Source: Streptomyces collinus (GTDB lineage: Bacteria; Actinomycetota; Actinomycetes; Streptomycetales; Streptomycetaceae). Taken from it: a stretch of DNA of 64,000 bases. The number at the start of each line of letters is the position of its first letter. Within the stretch, counting starts at the first letter, position 1. Made by a program: the position numbers and the translations under genes. Below, in pieces: positions 8,449-16,384 of the stretch. A model generated the notes under the pieces. It was not told the DNA's origin. It saw nothing but the letters and a program-made list of their open reading frames with translations, and made no database searches. The stretch is taken from contig NZ_CP133771.1 of the NCBI RefSeq assembly GCF_031348265.1, positions 8,246,001-8,310,000 of the forward strand, given 5' to 3'.

Positions 8449-8907
8449 GTGAGCAATGAAAGCGGCTTGGATGCCCTCGACCGGGAAATTTTGTTCCACC
8501 TGCGCCGGGACGGTCGGCTGTCCAATGTGGACCTGGCCAAGCGGGTGGGCCTGACGCCTCCGCCCTGTCTGCGCAGGGTCAAGCGTCTGGAGGAGAACGG
8601 CGTCATCTCCGGCTACCGGGCCGTCATCGACCCCGTGGCACTGGGCCGCGGCCTCGAAGTGCTCATCGACGTCGAGATCTACGCCCAGGACCGCGGGACC
8701 GTCGAGGAGTTCGAGACCACGGTGGCCTCCTACGAGGAGGTCGTGGAATTCCGGCGGATGTACGGGCGCCCCGACTACTTCCTGCGGGTCGCCGTGGCCG
8801 ACCACGCCGCCTACGAGGCGTTCCTGATGAACAGGCTCAGCGGTCTGCCCGCCGTGCTGCGCCTCGAATCCCACCTCACCATGAAGACGATCAAGGAGAA
8901 CGGCTGA
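8449..8907 (+). CDS. Lrp/AsnC-family transcriptional regulator
   Basis: A 152-residue regulator: an N-terminal winged helix (LDALDREILFHLRRDGRLSN, then VDLAKRVGLTPPPCLRRVKR) and a C-terminal RAM domain for amino-acid sensing (residues about 70-145). The GTG at 8449 is chosen because it places the helix-turn-helix at the family's usual distance from the start. The frame is open 23 codons further upstream but would run into azlC. No clear ribosome binding site is present, so the mRNA may have a very short leader. Probable regulator of azlCD. Confidence 0.9.
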   Translation: MSNESGLDALDREILFHLRRDGRLSNVDLAKRVGLTPPPCLRRVKRLEENGVISGYRAVIDPVALGRGLEVLIDVEIYAQDRGTVEEFETTVASYEEVVEFRRMYGRPDYFLRVAVADHAAYEAFLMNRLSGLPAVLRLESHLTMKTIKENG

Positions 8908-8922
8908 GGGCGGGCCGGCCCC

Positions 8923-8940
8923 GCCCGGCGGCCGCCGGGC
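8923..8940. terminator. GC-rich palindrome, probable terminator
   Basis: A perfect 18-bp palindrome, GCCCGGCGGCCGCCGGGC, lies between the converging ends of the Lrp-type gene and the DUF4235 gene. Its position suggests a bidirectional terminator. Confidence 0.55.
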
Positions 8941-8955
8941 AGGGCCGGGCGGCGG

Positions 8956-9252
8956 TCAGTCCCGGCCGCCCTTCTCGCCGACCGGCCAGGTGCCGGTCGA
9001 ACGCTCGATGGCTTTTGCGCCCGCGCGGTCCACGGCGCTGCGCACCACCGCGAAGATCGCGCCCTGGATCGCGGCGGCCAGGAGGACCTCGCCCCAGCCG
9101 CGGTCCTTGTCCAGAGCGTCGGGCGCGTCCTCCTCGTGCCGGATCGCCATCCACGTCTTGCGGAAGGCGAGCCCGGCCAGCCAGCCGCCCGACCAGCCGA
9201 GCACGAACCCGAGAGGCTGGTACGCGAGGGACATCTTCTTCTTCTTTGCCAC
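8956..9252 (-). CDS. DUF4235 membrane-associated protein
   Basis: A 98-residue protein of the DUF4235 family, common in actinobacteria and of unknown function. It opens with a lysine run (MAKKKK), has a hydrophobic stretch at LGFVLGWSGGWLAGLAF and another at VLLAAAIQGAIFAVVRSAVD. AGGAG precedes the GTG start by about six bases. It reads in the same direction as the reductase gene upstream (9288-10313), 35 bases away, so the two probably form an operon. Confidence 0.85.
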   Translation of the reverse strand: MAKKKKMSLAYQPLGFVLGWSGGWLAGLAFRKTWMAIRHEEDAPDALDKDRGWGEVLLAAAIQGAIFAVVRSAVDRAGAKAIERSTGTWPVGEKGGRD

Positions 9253-9287
9253 GGCAACTCCTAGATGGCTGAGGGTGGGTGAGGTGG

Positions 9288-10313
9288 TCAGGGGGTGTGC
9301 GCTTCCGGTATCCGCTCCTCGGCACGCACCGGCCCGGGCGGTGTGCCGTCACCGAACGGCCGGCCCCTCAGCTCCTCGCGGTGGTGCGGGGTCAGCCAGC
9401 CGGACAGGTCCGGGCCCAGGGGGACGACGCGGGTCGGGTTGATGCCGGTGTGCACCTGGTAGTAGTGGCGCTTGATGTGGTCGAAGTCGACGGTGTCGCC
9501 GAACCCGGGGGTCTGGTACAGGTCGCGGACGTACGCCCACAGCACCTGGTTCTCCGTCAGCTTCCAGCGGTTGCACTTGAAGTGACCGTGGTAGACCGCG
9601 TCGAAACGCACCAGCGTGGTGAACAGCCGGATGTCCGCCTCGGTGATCGTGTCCCCGACGAGGTAGCGCTGCCCCTCCAGCCGGTTCGCGAGCAGCTCCA
9701 GCCGCCGGAACACACCCGTGCAGGCGGCCTCGTACTCCTCCTGACCGGTGGCGAACCCCGCCCGGTAGACACCGTTGTTGACGTCCTCGTAGACGTCCGC
9801 CATCACCTCGTCGATCTCGTCGCGCAGCGCGTCCGGATACAGGTCGGGCGCGCCGTCCCGGTGCAGGGCCGTCCACTCGGTCGCGAGGTCGAGGGTGAGC
9901 TGCTGGTAGTCGTTGGTCACCAGCCGGCCGCTGGGCACGTCCACGAGCGCCGGCACACTGACACCACCCGGATAGTCCGACTCCCGGCGGTCGTACGCCT
10001 CACTCAGAAAGCGGATGCCGAGGACCGGGTCGCGGCCGTCCTCGTCCAGCGTGAAGCGCCAGCTGCGGTCGTCCTGGATCGGGTCGGCCACGGCCAGGGA
10101 CAGGGAGTCCTCCAGGCCGAGCAGCCGACGGGAGACCAGCGACCTGCTCGCCCAGGGGCAGGCACGGCTGACGACCAGACGGTAGCGGCCGGCCTCCACC
10201 GGCCAGCCGTCCCGGCCGTCCGCGGTGACCCGGTCCGCGAAATGAGCCTTGGACCGTTTGAACGCCCTCCTTCCGTAGCCGGTGTTGCCGTCGTCGCCGT
10301 CGTCGCGGCTCAT
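9288..10313 (-). CDS. Glutathionyl-hydroquinone reductase-like (Xi-class GST) protein
   Basis: A 341-residue GST-fold protein of the Ecm4/YqjG type. The thioredoxin-like half carries the catalytic ACPWA motif around residue 62, and the helical half contains LVGDTITEADIRLF and the HGHFKCN segment typical of Xi-class enzymes. These enzymes remove a thiol adduct from hydroquinones. Streptomyces make mycothiol in place of glutathione, so the true thiol partner is probably mycothiol. AAGGAGGT lies seven bases before the ATG. It is divergent from the CDF transporter gene. Confidence 0.9.
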   Translation of the reverse strand: MSRDDGDDGNTGYGRRAFKRSKAHFADRVTADGRDGWPVEAGRYRLVVSRACPWASRSLVSRRLLGLEDSLSLAVADPIQDDRSWRFTLDEDGRDPVLGIRFLSEAYDRRESDYPGGVSVPALVDVPSGRLVTNDYQQLTLDLATEWTALHRDGAPDLYPDALRDEIDEVMADVYEDVNNGVYRAGFATGQEEYEAACTGVFRRLELLANRLEGQRYLVGDTITEADIRLFTTLVRFDAVYHGHFKCNRWKLTENQVLWAYVRDLYQTPGFGDTVDFDHIKRHYYQVHTGINPTRVVPLGPDLSGWLTPHHREELRGRPFGDGTPPGPVRAEERIPEAHTP

Positions 10314-10413
10314 GGGAACGACCTCCTTGCCGTACGTGGGCCCTGGTGAACGCGTTCCCCGTTTTCCGCCGACGGCACGGTGTGAGTACCCCCGACCGGG
10401 GCAATCGGCGTGG

Positions 10414-11373
10414 GTGACTGATGAAGGAAGTGATCACAAGACACGCGTCACCGTGCTGGTGGCGCTCGCGGCCAATCTGGTGATCGCGGTGGCCAAGGCC
10501 ATCGGCGGCCTGGCGGCGGGATCACCCGCGCTGCTGTCCGAGGCGGCCCACTCGGTGGCGGACAGCCTGAACGAGGTGTTCCTGCTCGCGGCGCTGCGCC
10601 GCAGCCGTCGCCCCGCCGACCGGCGGCATCCCTTCGGCTACGGCAAGGAGCGGTTCTTCTGGTCGCTCCTCGCGGCCGTCGGGATCTTCGTCATGGGCGG
10701 CTGCTTCTCCTTCTTCCAGGGCTTCGAAGCCCTGACGAGCGGTGCGGAGGAGGAACTCGGCGGCTATGTGGCCGGCCTGATCGTGCTCGGAATCGCCCTC
10801 CTCGCGGAGGGCGGTTCACTGTTGCGGGCGCTGTACCAGGTGCGCCGGCAGGGCGGCGCGGACGCCGGGCTGCGCGATCCGGCCCTGCGGACGGTCGTCG
10901 CCGAGGACGGCACCGCGGTGCTCGGCGTCAGCCTGGCCATCGTGGGCATGGCACTGCACATGGTCACCGGCCAGGTGCTGTGGGAGGCCTCGGCCTCGCT
11001 CGCGATCGGCGCGCTGCTGGTCTACGTGGCCTTCCGGCTCGGCCGCGAAGCCCGGGACCAGCTGATCGGAGAGGCGGCCGACCTGGAGACGAGCGGGCGG
11101 ATCCGGGAGCTGCTGCGGGCCCAGCCCGAGATCGACAGTGTCGAAGCGCTGTTCACGATGAAGACCGGACTCGACACCGCACTGGTGGCGGCCCGCATCG
11201 ATCTGGTGCCCGGTCTGGACAGTGAGCGCGTGGAGGAGGTCGCCGTACGCATCAAGCGGTCCATAGCCCGGACGGTGCCCGAGGCCGACCAGATCTTCCT
11301 CGACGTGACCGACCGCCCCGCCCGTGAGGCAGCGGAAAGCCCCGCCGCGACGGGGGAGCGCGGCGGGGCCTGA
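10414..11373 (+). CDS. Cation diffusion facilitator (CDF) transporter
   Basis: A 319-residue CDF-family metal/proton antiporter with about six membrane helices. The metal-site motif AHSVADSLNE is in helix II and RRPADRRHPFGYGKERFFW follows in the loop. The cytoplasmic C-terminal domain covers roughly residues 220-305. Probable substrates are Zn, Fe or Mn; the sequence does not decide. The GTG at 10414 is chosen because the longer frame upstream overlaps the divergent reductase gene and would add a non-conserved extension. Confidence 0.92.
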   Translation: MTDEGSDHKTRVTVLVALAANLVIAVAKAIGGLAAGSPALLSEAAHSVADSLNEVFLLAALRRSRRPADRRHPFGYGKERFFWSLLAAVGIFVMGGCFSFFQGFEALTSGAEEELGGYVAGLIVLGIALLAEGGSLLRALYQVRRQGGADAGLRDPALRTVVAEDGTAVLGVSLAIVGMALHMVTGQVLWEASASLAIGALLVYVAFRLGREARDQLIGEAADLETSGRIRELLRAQPEIDSVEALFTMKTGLDTALVAARIDLVPGLDSERVEEVAVRIKRSIARTVPEADQIFLDVTDRPAREAAESPAATGERGGA

Positions 11374-11426
11374 ACCTCGCGTGCCCCGCCGCGGCCGGTT
11401 CACACCCACGGGGCGGAAAGTTTTTC

Positions 11427-11453
11427 GCCGGCTGCCCGCGGCGGGCAGCCGGC
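11427..11453. terminator. Hairpin terminator between converging genes
   Basis: A 13-bp perfect inverted repeat, GCCGGCTGCCCGC at 11427-11439 and its complement at 11441-11453, sits between the CDF gene and the converging F420-type oxidoreductase gene. A T-run (11421-11425) flanks it, which is an A-run on the minus strand. Confidence 0.7.
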
Positions 11454-11460
11454 CCCGGCC

Positions 11461-11949
11461 TCAGCCGCCCTGGGCCGGCTCCAGGACGAACACCGGAATC
11501 TCGCGGTCCGTCTTCTTCTGGTAGTCGGCGTACGCCGGGTACGCCGCGACGGCCCGCTCCCACCACGCGGCCTTCTCCTCGCCCGTGACCTCACGGGCGG
11601 TCATGTCCTGCTTCACCGGCCCGTCCTGGAGCTCGACGTGCGGGTCGGCCAGGATGTTGAAGTACCAGACGGGGTGCTTGGGCGCCCCGCCGAGGGAGGC
11701 CACCGCGGCGTAACGCCCCTCGTGCTCGACCCGCATCACCGGCGTCTTGCGCAGCTTGCCGCTCCTGGCGCCCCGTGTGGTCAGGACGACGACCGGCATC
11801 TTCGAGCCCTGGAGCGTCGTGCCCTCCGTACCGCCGGAGCTCTCGTACAGCTCCACCTGCTTGCGCACCCACTGCGTCGGGCTGGGTTCGTACTCGCCTT
11901 CCAGAGGCATGGCATCCGTCCCATCGTCGCGTCCGTGGCTCATCGCCAC
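11461..11949 (-). CDS. Nitroreductase-family deazaflavin (F420)-dependent oxidoreductase
   Basis: Up to 162 residues of the DDN-like split-barrel family, with the conserved VVVLTTRGARSGKLRKTPVM, VASLGGAPKHPVWYFNI and YADYQKKTDREIPVFVLE segments. These actinobacterial enzymes use reduced F420 to reduce quinones or nitro compounds; the substrate here is unknown. Three ATG codons (11949, 11943 and one before PLEGEYEP) are possible starts and no ribosome binding site decides among them. Confidence 0.88.
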   Translation of the reverse strand: MAMSHGRDDGTDAMPLEGEYEPSPTQWVRKQVELYESSGGTEGTTLQGSKMPVVVLTTRGARSGKLRKTPVMRVEHEGRYAAVASLGGAPKHPVWYFNILADPHVELQDGPVKQDMTAREVTGEEKAAWWERAVAAYPAYADYQKKTDREIPVFVLEPAQGG

Positions 11950-12018
11950 CCGTCTTCAACATCCGTGCCCGCGGGAATCATCCGCACCCCCCCCGGATCC
12001 GGCCGGAAGCGCTGCATC

Positions 12019-12651
12019 TCATCCCGGGGCGAGCGCCATCCGCACGGCCAGGGCCGTCATCACCCCGCTCGCCGCCAGGGCCGTGGCCAGCCGCCCTCGC
12101 CGGCCGGTCAGCGCCCGGCCCAGCAGCGCTCCGCTCCCGGCCAGCAGCACCTGCCAGCTCGCGGACGCGGCGAAGGCGGCCAGCACGAACACGCCCTGCT
12201 CCAGCGGGCCGGCCGGGCCGGTGGCCTGGGAACCGAGCACGAGGGCCGCGAAGTAGATGACGGTGGTGGGGTTCAGCAGGGTGATGCCCAGCAGGCCCAG
12301 GAAGGCCCGGGCGGGACTCGGGGGAGCGGGGGCGGTGCGGGTGGCGAGCCGGTGGCCCCGGTACTCGCGCACGGCGGTGACGGCACCCCATGCCGCCAGC
12401 GCGAGCAGCACCAGCACGCAGACCCAGCGCAGCGGCCCGAGCGCCGGCCGCAGCGCGGACGCAAGGGCGGTCCCTCCGAGCGTGGCCGCGAGGGCGTAGA
12501 GCCCGTCGGCGGTGGCGACGCCGAGCGCGGCGCAGACACCGGTGCGCAGGGAGGTGCGGGCGGTGAGGGAGACGAGGTAGGTCCCGACGGCGCCCACGGG
12601 TACGGCGATGCCGTACCCGGCGAGCAGTCCCGCGACGAGCGCGGCGGTCAT
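12019..12651 (-). CDS. LysE-family amino acid exporter
   Basis: A 210-residue membrane protein with about six helices. It begins LVAGLLAGYGIAVPVGAVGT, the conserved LysE/RhtB N-terminus, and has LGITLLNPTTVIYFAALVLG in the middle. It exports amino acids or related small molecules; the substrate is not evident. The ATG overlaps the stop of a 34-codon ORF as ATGA (12648-12651), and its own ribosome binding site is poor, so translation may depend on that small ORF. Confidence 0.88.
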   Translation of the reverse strand: MTAALVAGLLAGYGIAVPVGAVGTYLVSLTARTSLRTGVCAALGVATADGLYALAATLGGTALASALRPALGPLRWVCVLVLLALAAWGAVTAVREYRGHRLATRTAPAPPSPARAFLGLLGITLLNPTTVIYFAALVLGSQATGPAGPLEQGVFVLAAFAASASWQVLLAGSGALLGRALTGRRGRLATALAASGVMTALAVRMALAPG

Positions 12652-12752
12652 GACCGCGGCGGCGTCGGTCCTCCCCGGCGGCCGGACTGCTGCTGTCGCC
12701 GGCCCGCGGGAGCGGCGACGGACAGCGGCGGGAGAACGGTGAACGTAGGCAT
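12648..12752 (-). CDS. 34-residue micro-ORF coupled to the LysE gene
   Basis: The ORF encodes MPTFTVLPPLSVAAPAGRRQ and 14 more residues rich in Gln, Arg, Gly and Pro. Its TGA overlaps the LysE ATG as ATGA. AGGA lies about eight bases before its start. It could be a regulatory leader peptide whose translation delivers ribosomes to the exporter gene, or a chance ORF. No similarity is recognised. Confidence 0.4.
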   Translation of the reverse strand: MPTFTVLPPLSVAAPAGRRQQQSGRRGGPTPPRS

Positions 12753-13176
12753 GGCTGGATCCTGGGGCCTGCCCCGCCGGACGGACAACCGATTTTCGAA
12801 CCGGCCTCGCCGCCGCACGCGTGGCGCGGGTGGGGGTGCCGTTGTCCGGCGGGGGTGGCGCACGCGTGGTGCGGGATGGGAAGCCGTCGGGGCGGCTCAC
12901 CTTCGGCCCGGGTGAAGACGCTGCCCCCCGGCAGGGGCCGCGCACCTGCGACTCAGGCGGATCGCCGACCCCCGGCAGGGGCCGCGCACCCCCCACCCGG
13001 GCAAGGACGCCGTCGCCGCGACAGGGGATTCCCCTCCCCGCCGCTCGAACAGGAATACGGCATTCCCCGGCCATCTTCGCGCCCGAGGTGACATGGCCGA
13101 ACTTCGCGTCGCCTCATAGATGCCTCGGGCATCTAATGAAGATCGGCACGACGCACTACTCGTCTGCGAGGTCTTC
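12753..13176. other. Intergenic region between LysE micro-ORF and P450 operon
   Basis: This 424-base region separates divergent genes. I find no supported ORF. It carries the palindrome at 13117-13135 and, presumably, promoters in both directions. Confidence 0.6.
13117..13135. promoter_or_regulatory. Perfect 8-bp inverted repeat, probable operator of P450 operon
   Basis: TAGATGCC and its exact complement GGCATCTA flank the spacer TCG. The site ends 41 bases before the P450 start, where it would overlap a promoter or transcript leader. Its sequence differs from the TetR-type operators at 15171-15221, so another regulator may bind it. Confidence 0.6.
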
Positions 13177-14373
13177 ATGACGGACACGACCGCACCCGTC
13201 GCCTTCCCCCAGAGCAGGACCTGCCCCTACCACCCGCCCGCCGCCTACGACGCGCTGCGCACCGAACGCCCCCTGACCCGCATCACCCTCTTCAACGGCC
13301 GCGAGGCCTGGCTGGTCAGCGGGCACGCCACCGCCCGCGCACTGCTGGCCGACCCGCGCCTGTCGTCCAACCGCGACCGGCCCGGCTTCCCCGCCCCCAC
13401 CCAGCGCTTCGCCGGGATCCGCAACCGCAGAACGGCCCTGCTGGGCGTCGACGACCCCGAGCACCGCGCCCAGCGGCGGATGGTCGTCGGGGACTTCACC
13501 CTCAAGCGGGCCGTCGAACTCCGGCCACGCATCCAGCAGATCGTGGACGAGCGGCTAGACGCGATGATCACCCAAGGCCCCGTCGTGGACCTGGTCAGCG
13601 CCTTCGCGCTGCCCGTGCCGTCCATGGTGATCTGCGCCCTGCTCGGCGTCCCGTACGCCGACCACGACTTCTTCGAGGCCCAGTCGCGGCGGCTGCTGCG
13701 CGGCCCGGAGACCGCCGACGTGCTCGACGCCCGCGAGCGGCTGGAGACGTACTTCGGCGAGCTGATCGACCGCAAACAGCGCGACCCCGGCACCGGCCTG
13801 CTGGACGACCTGGTCCACCGGCAGCTGCGCGAGGGCGACCTCGACCGCGAGGGCCTGATCGCCATGGCCCTCATCCTGCTGGTCGCGGGCCATGAGACGA
13901 CCGGCAACATGATCTCGCTCGGCACCTTCACCCTGCTCCGGCACCCCGAGCGGCTCGCCGAGCTGCGCGCGGACCCGGGACTGCTGCCGGCCGCGGTGGA
14001 GGAGCTGATGCGGATGCTGTCCATCGCGGACGGCATGCTGCGTCTCGCCGTCGAGGACATCGAGGTGGCCGGGACGACGATCCGGCAGGGCGAGGGCGTG
14101 GTCTTCGCGACGTCCGTCATCAACCGCGACGAGACGGTCTACCCCGACCCGGACACGCTCGACTGGAACCGTCCGGCCCGTCACCACGTGGCGTTCGGCT
14201 TCGGCATCCACCAGTGCCTCGGCCAGAACCTCGCCCGCGCCGAGCTGGAGATCGCCCTGCACAGCCTCTTCGACCGGCTGCCCACCCTGCGCCTGGCCGC
14301 CCCGGCCGAGGAGATCCCCTTCAAGCCCGGCGACACGATCCAGGGGATGCTGGAACTCCCCGTGACCTGGTAA
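13177..14373 (+). CDS. Cytochrome P450, CYP105-like
   Basis: A 398-residue P450 with all canonical motifs: I-helix LLVAGHETTGNM, K-helix EELMRM, and haem loop FGFGIHQCLGQNLAR with the axial Cys at residue 347. Segments such as HRAQRRMVVGDFTLKR resemble the CYP105 family, which hydroxylates xenobiotics and secondary metabolites in Streptomyces. The ATG at 13177 follows GAGG by about eight bases; the frame is open upstream but carries no better start. A 3Fe-4S ferredoxin gene follows after 13 bases, the usual CYP105 partner. Confidence 0.93.
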   Translation: MTDTTAPVAFPQSRTCPYHPPAAYDALRTERPLTRITLFNGREAWLVSGHATARALLADPRLSSNRDRPGFPAPTQRFAGIRNRRTALLGVDDPEHRAQRRMVVGDFTLKRAVELRPRIQQIVDERLDAMITQGPVVDLVSAFALPVPSMVICALLGVPYADHDFFEAQSRRLLRGPETADVLDARERLETYFGELIDRKQRDPGTGLLDDLVHRQLREGDLDREGLIAMALILLVAGHETTGNMISLGTFTLLRHPERLAELRADPGLLPAAVEELMRMLSIADGMLRLAVEDIEVAGTTIRQGEGVVFATSVINRDETVYPDPDTLDWNRPARHHVAFGFGIHQCLGQNLARAELEIALHSLFDRLPTLRLAAPAEEIPFKPGDTIQGMLELPVTW

Positions 14374-14386
14374 GAGGCCTTCGCAC

Positions 14387-14590
14387 ATGCACATCGACAT
14401 CGACATCGACAAGGGCGTCTGCATCGGCGCGGGCCAGTGCGCCCTGACCGCCCCGGACGTGTTCACCCAGGACGACGACGGCTACAGCGCCCTGCTGCCC
14501 GGCGGGGAGGGCAGCGGCAGCCCGCTGCTGCGGGAGGCGGCCCGCGCCTGCCCGGTCGGCGCCATCACCGTGTCCGAGACGGTGGGCTGA
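14387..14590 (+). CDS. 3Fe-4S ferredoxin, electron donor to the adjacent P450
   Basis: A 67-residue ferredoxin. Cys12, Cys18 (CIGAGQC) and Cys55 (ARACPVGAI) are the three cluster ligands; the position of the fourth Cys in 4Fe-4S proteins is Ala15, so a 3Fe-4S cluster is expected. It follows the P450 gene closely and should pass electrons from a ferredoxin reductase encoded elsewhere. The N-terminus has an IDIDID repeat. It converges on the TetR gene. Confidence 0.93.
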   Translation: MHIDIDIDKGVCIGAGQCALTAPDVFTQDDDGYSALLPGGEGSGSPLLREAARACPVGAITVSETVG

Positions 14591-14599
14591 CCCCGGAGC

Positions 14600-15151
14600 T
14601 CACCCGGTGTCCAGGAGCCGCCGGGCCGCCTCGCGCGCCTCGGCCGCGGGCTCGGCGCTCCCGGTCACACCCGCCGTGACCATGGCCCCCTCGGCCAGCA
14701 GGAACAACTGCCCGGCCAGCGCCCCGGGCAGCCCCGCCGCCGCCACGAGCGAAGCCAGGTACTCCCGGAACGCCCTCTTGTGCGCCCGCACTTGGGCGGC
14801 CACACGCGCCGAGGTGGCCCCCAGCTCGCCATACGCGTTGAGCCACGCGCAGCCCCGGAAATCCGGTTCGCCGAACCACGCCCCGAGCCAGTCGAACACG
14901 GCCAGGATCCGTTCCTGCGGCTCCTCGCGGCGCTCGACGTACGCGGCAAGCTGCCCGCGCCAGCGTGCATCGCGCCGCTCCAGATACGCCTCCACCAGCA
15001 GTTCCTTCGCCGGGAACAGCTGGTAGAGCCGCTTGAGTGAGACTCCGGAGGTGCCGCGGACGTCGTCCATGCCGACGGCCTGCACCCCCCGTCCGTAGAA
15101 CAGCTCCTCGGCGGCGTCCAGCGCCCGCTCCCGGGCCACTGCGCTGTCCAT
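14600..15151 (-). CDS. TetR-family transcriptional regulator
   Basis: A 183-residue repressor. The N-terminal helix-turn-helix reads ALDAAEELFYGRGVQAVGMD, then VRGTSGVSLKRLYQLFPAKE; the C-terminal ligand domain is variable. AAGGAGGG precedes the ATG. It is divergent from a DUF1348 gene, and the 91-base gap holds two 16-bp inverted repeats that are very likely its operators. It therefore probably represses itself and the DUF1348 gene; nothing points to the neighbouring P450 operon. Confidence 0.92.
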   Translation of the reverse strand: MDSAVARERALDAAEELFYGRGVQAVGMDDVRGTSGVSLKRLYQLFPAKELLVEAYLERRDARWRGQLAAYVERREEPQERILAVFDWLGAWFGEPDFRGCAWLNAYGELGATSARVAAQVRAHKRAFREYLASLVAAAGLPGALAGQLFLLAEGAMVTAGVTGSAEPAAEAREAARRLLDTG

Positions 15152-15170
15152 CCACGACCCTCCTTGACGC

Positions 15171-15186
15171 GAGAACGAGCGTTCTC
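15171..15186. promoter_or_regulatory. TetR-type operator 1
   Basis: GAGAACGAGCGTTCTC, an inverted repeat of GAGAACG around AG. It lies 20 bases upstream of the TetR start. Its reverse complement is identical to operator 2. Confidence 0.8.
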
Positions 15187-15205
15187 CTACGGTAGCAGCC
15201 AGGTG

Positions 15206-15221
15206 GAGAACGCTCGTTCTC
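15206..15221. promoter_or_regulatory. TetR-type operator 2
   Basis: GAGAACGCTCGTTCTC, the exact reverse complement of operator 1, with centres 35 bp apart. It lies 22 bases before the DUF1348 start. Confidence 0.8.
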
Positions 15222-15242
15222 CCTTGCTGTCAGGGAGGATTC

Positions 15243-15701
15243 ATGACCGACCGCCCGCCGCTGCCGCCCTTCACCCGCGAGAGTGCCGCGCAGAAGGTCC
15301 AGGCCGCCGAGGACGCCTGGAACACCCGCGACCCGCACAAGGTCTCCCTCGCCTACTCGCCGGACTCCGTCTGGCGCAACCGCGGCACCTTCGTGACCGG
15401 CCGTGCCGAGATCGCCGAGTTCCTGACCCGCAAGTGGGAGCGCGAGCGGGAGTACGCGCTGCGCAAGGACCTGTGGGCCTTCGACGGCAACCGCATCGCC
15501 GTCCGCTTCCAGTACGAGTGCCGCGACACCGACGGGCAGTGGTGGCGCTCCTACGGCAACGAACTGTGGGAGTTCGACGAGCACGGCCTGATGACCCGCC
15601 GCGAGGCGAGCATCAACGACGTGCGGATCGAGGAGAAGGAGCGCCGGATCCACGGCCCCCGGCCGGAGTCGGAGCGCGGAGACACGTTCCCCGTCCGGTG
15701 A
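15243..15701 (+). CDS. DUF1348 (NTF2-like) protein
   Basis: A 152-residue protein of the DUF1348 branch of the NTF2-like/SnoaL superfamily, with AAEDAWNTRDPHKVSLAYSP, VWRNRGTFVTGRAEIAEFL and FQYECRDTDGQWWRSYGNE. The fold forms a cone-shaped pocket; many bacteria carry this family but its reaction is not known. GGGAGGA stands just before the ATG. It is divergent from the TetR gene with shared operators, so it is probably induced by the TetR ligand. Confidence 0.9.
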   Translation: MTDRPPLPPFTRESAAQKVQAAEDAWNTRDPHKVSLAYSPDSVWRNRGTFVTGRAEIAEFLTRKWEREREYALRKDLWAFDGNRIAVRFQYECRDTDGQWWRSYGNELWEFDEHGLMTRREASINDVRIEEKERRIHGPRPESERGDTFPVR

Positions 15702-15728
15702 GTCCGGGCGGTCGCTAGGGTTTCCCGG

Positions 15729-16265
15729 ATGACCGAACAGGCCGCCCGCAAGCCCTTCCTCTACGTCGTCGTCTGCGCGGCAGGCATCGCCGCGGACGTC
15801 AGCAAGCTGATCACCGCCGCTCAGGAACAGGACTGGGAGGTCGGCGTCATCGCCACGCCCGTCGCGATGAACGGCTTCTTCGACACCGCCGCCGTCGAGG
15901 CGCAGACGGGCCGCCCGATCCGGTCGGCCTGGCGGACTCCCGGTGAGCCGCGCCCCTTTCCGGCACCCGATGCCGTGGTGGTGGCCCCCGCCACCTTCAA
16001 CACCGTCAACAAGTGGGCGGCCGGGATCGCCGACACCCTCGCCCTGGGCACCCTCTGCGAGGTCGCGGGGTTCGGGGTGCCGATCGCCGTCCTGCCGTGC
16101 GTGGCCGACGCGCTGGCCGCCCACCCCGCCTACCGGGACAGCGTCGATCGTCTGCGGGGGATGGGCGTGCGGTTCGGCGAGCCGTACGCGGGGGAGCCCG
16201 GGGAGGGCGGCGGCCGGCCGGAGTTCGCCTGGGAGCGGGCCCTGGACCTGGTCGGACGCGGCTGA
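15729..16265 (+). CDS. Flavoprotein of the PPC-decarboxylase (HFCD) fold
   Basis: A 178-residue flavoprotein domain: VVVCAAGIAADVSKLITAAQ at the N-terminus, APDAVVVAPATFNTVNKWAA in the middle and GVPIAVLPCVADALAAHPAY near the end. The family includes phosphopantothenoylcysteine decarboxylases and peptide decarboxylases such as EpiD. The PPC signature is only partly kept, so the substrate is uncertain. It lies 27 bases after DUF1348 and may be cotranscribed with it. Confidence 0.87.
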   Translation: MTEQAARKPFLYVVVCAAGIAADVSKLITAAQEQDWEVGVIATPVAMNGFFDTAAVEAQTGRPIRSAWRTPGEPRPFPAPDAVVVAPATFNTVNKWAAGIADTLALGTLCEVAGFGVPIAVLPCVADALAAHPAYRDSVDRLRGMGVRFGEPYAGEPGEGGGRPEFAWERALDLVGRG

Positions 16266-16384
16266 CCGTCGGATGCCGCCGGTGGCGATGACGCCCCGTC
16301 AAATGCCGTGCCCGGCCTGGTCCTGGAGTGCACACGAACACGTACGCTCCCCGTGGAAACCCTCCGAAGGCAGGAGCAGTAACG

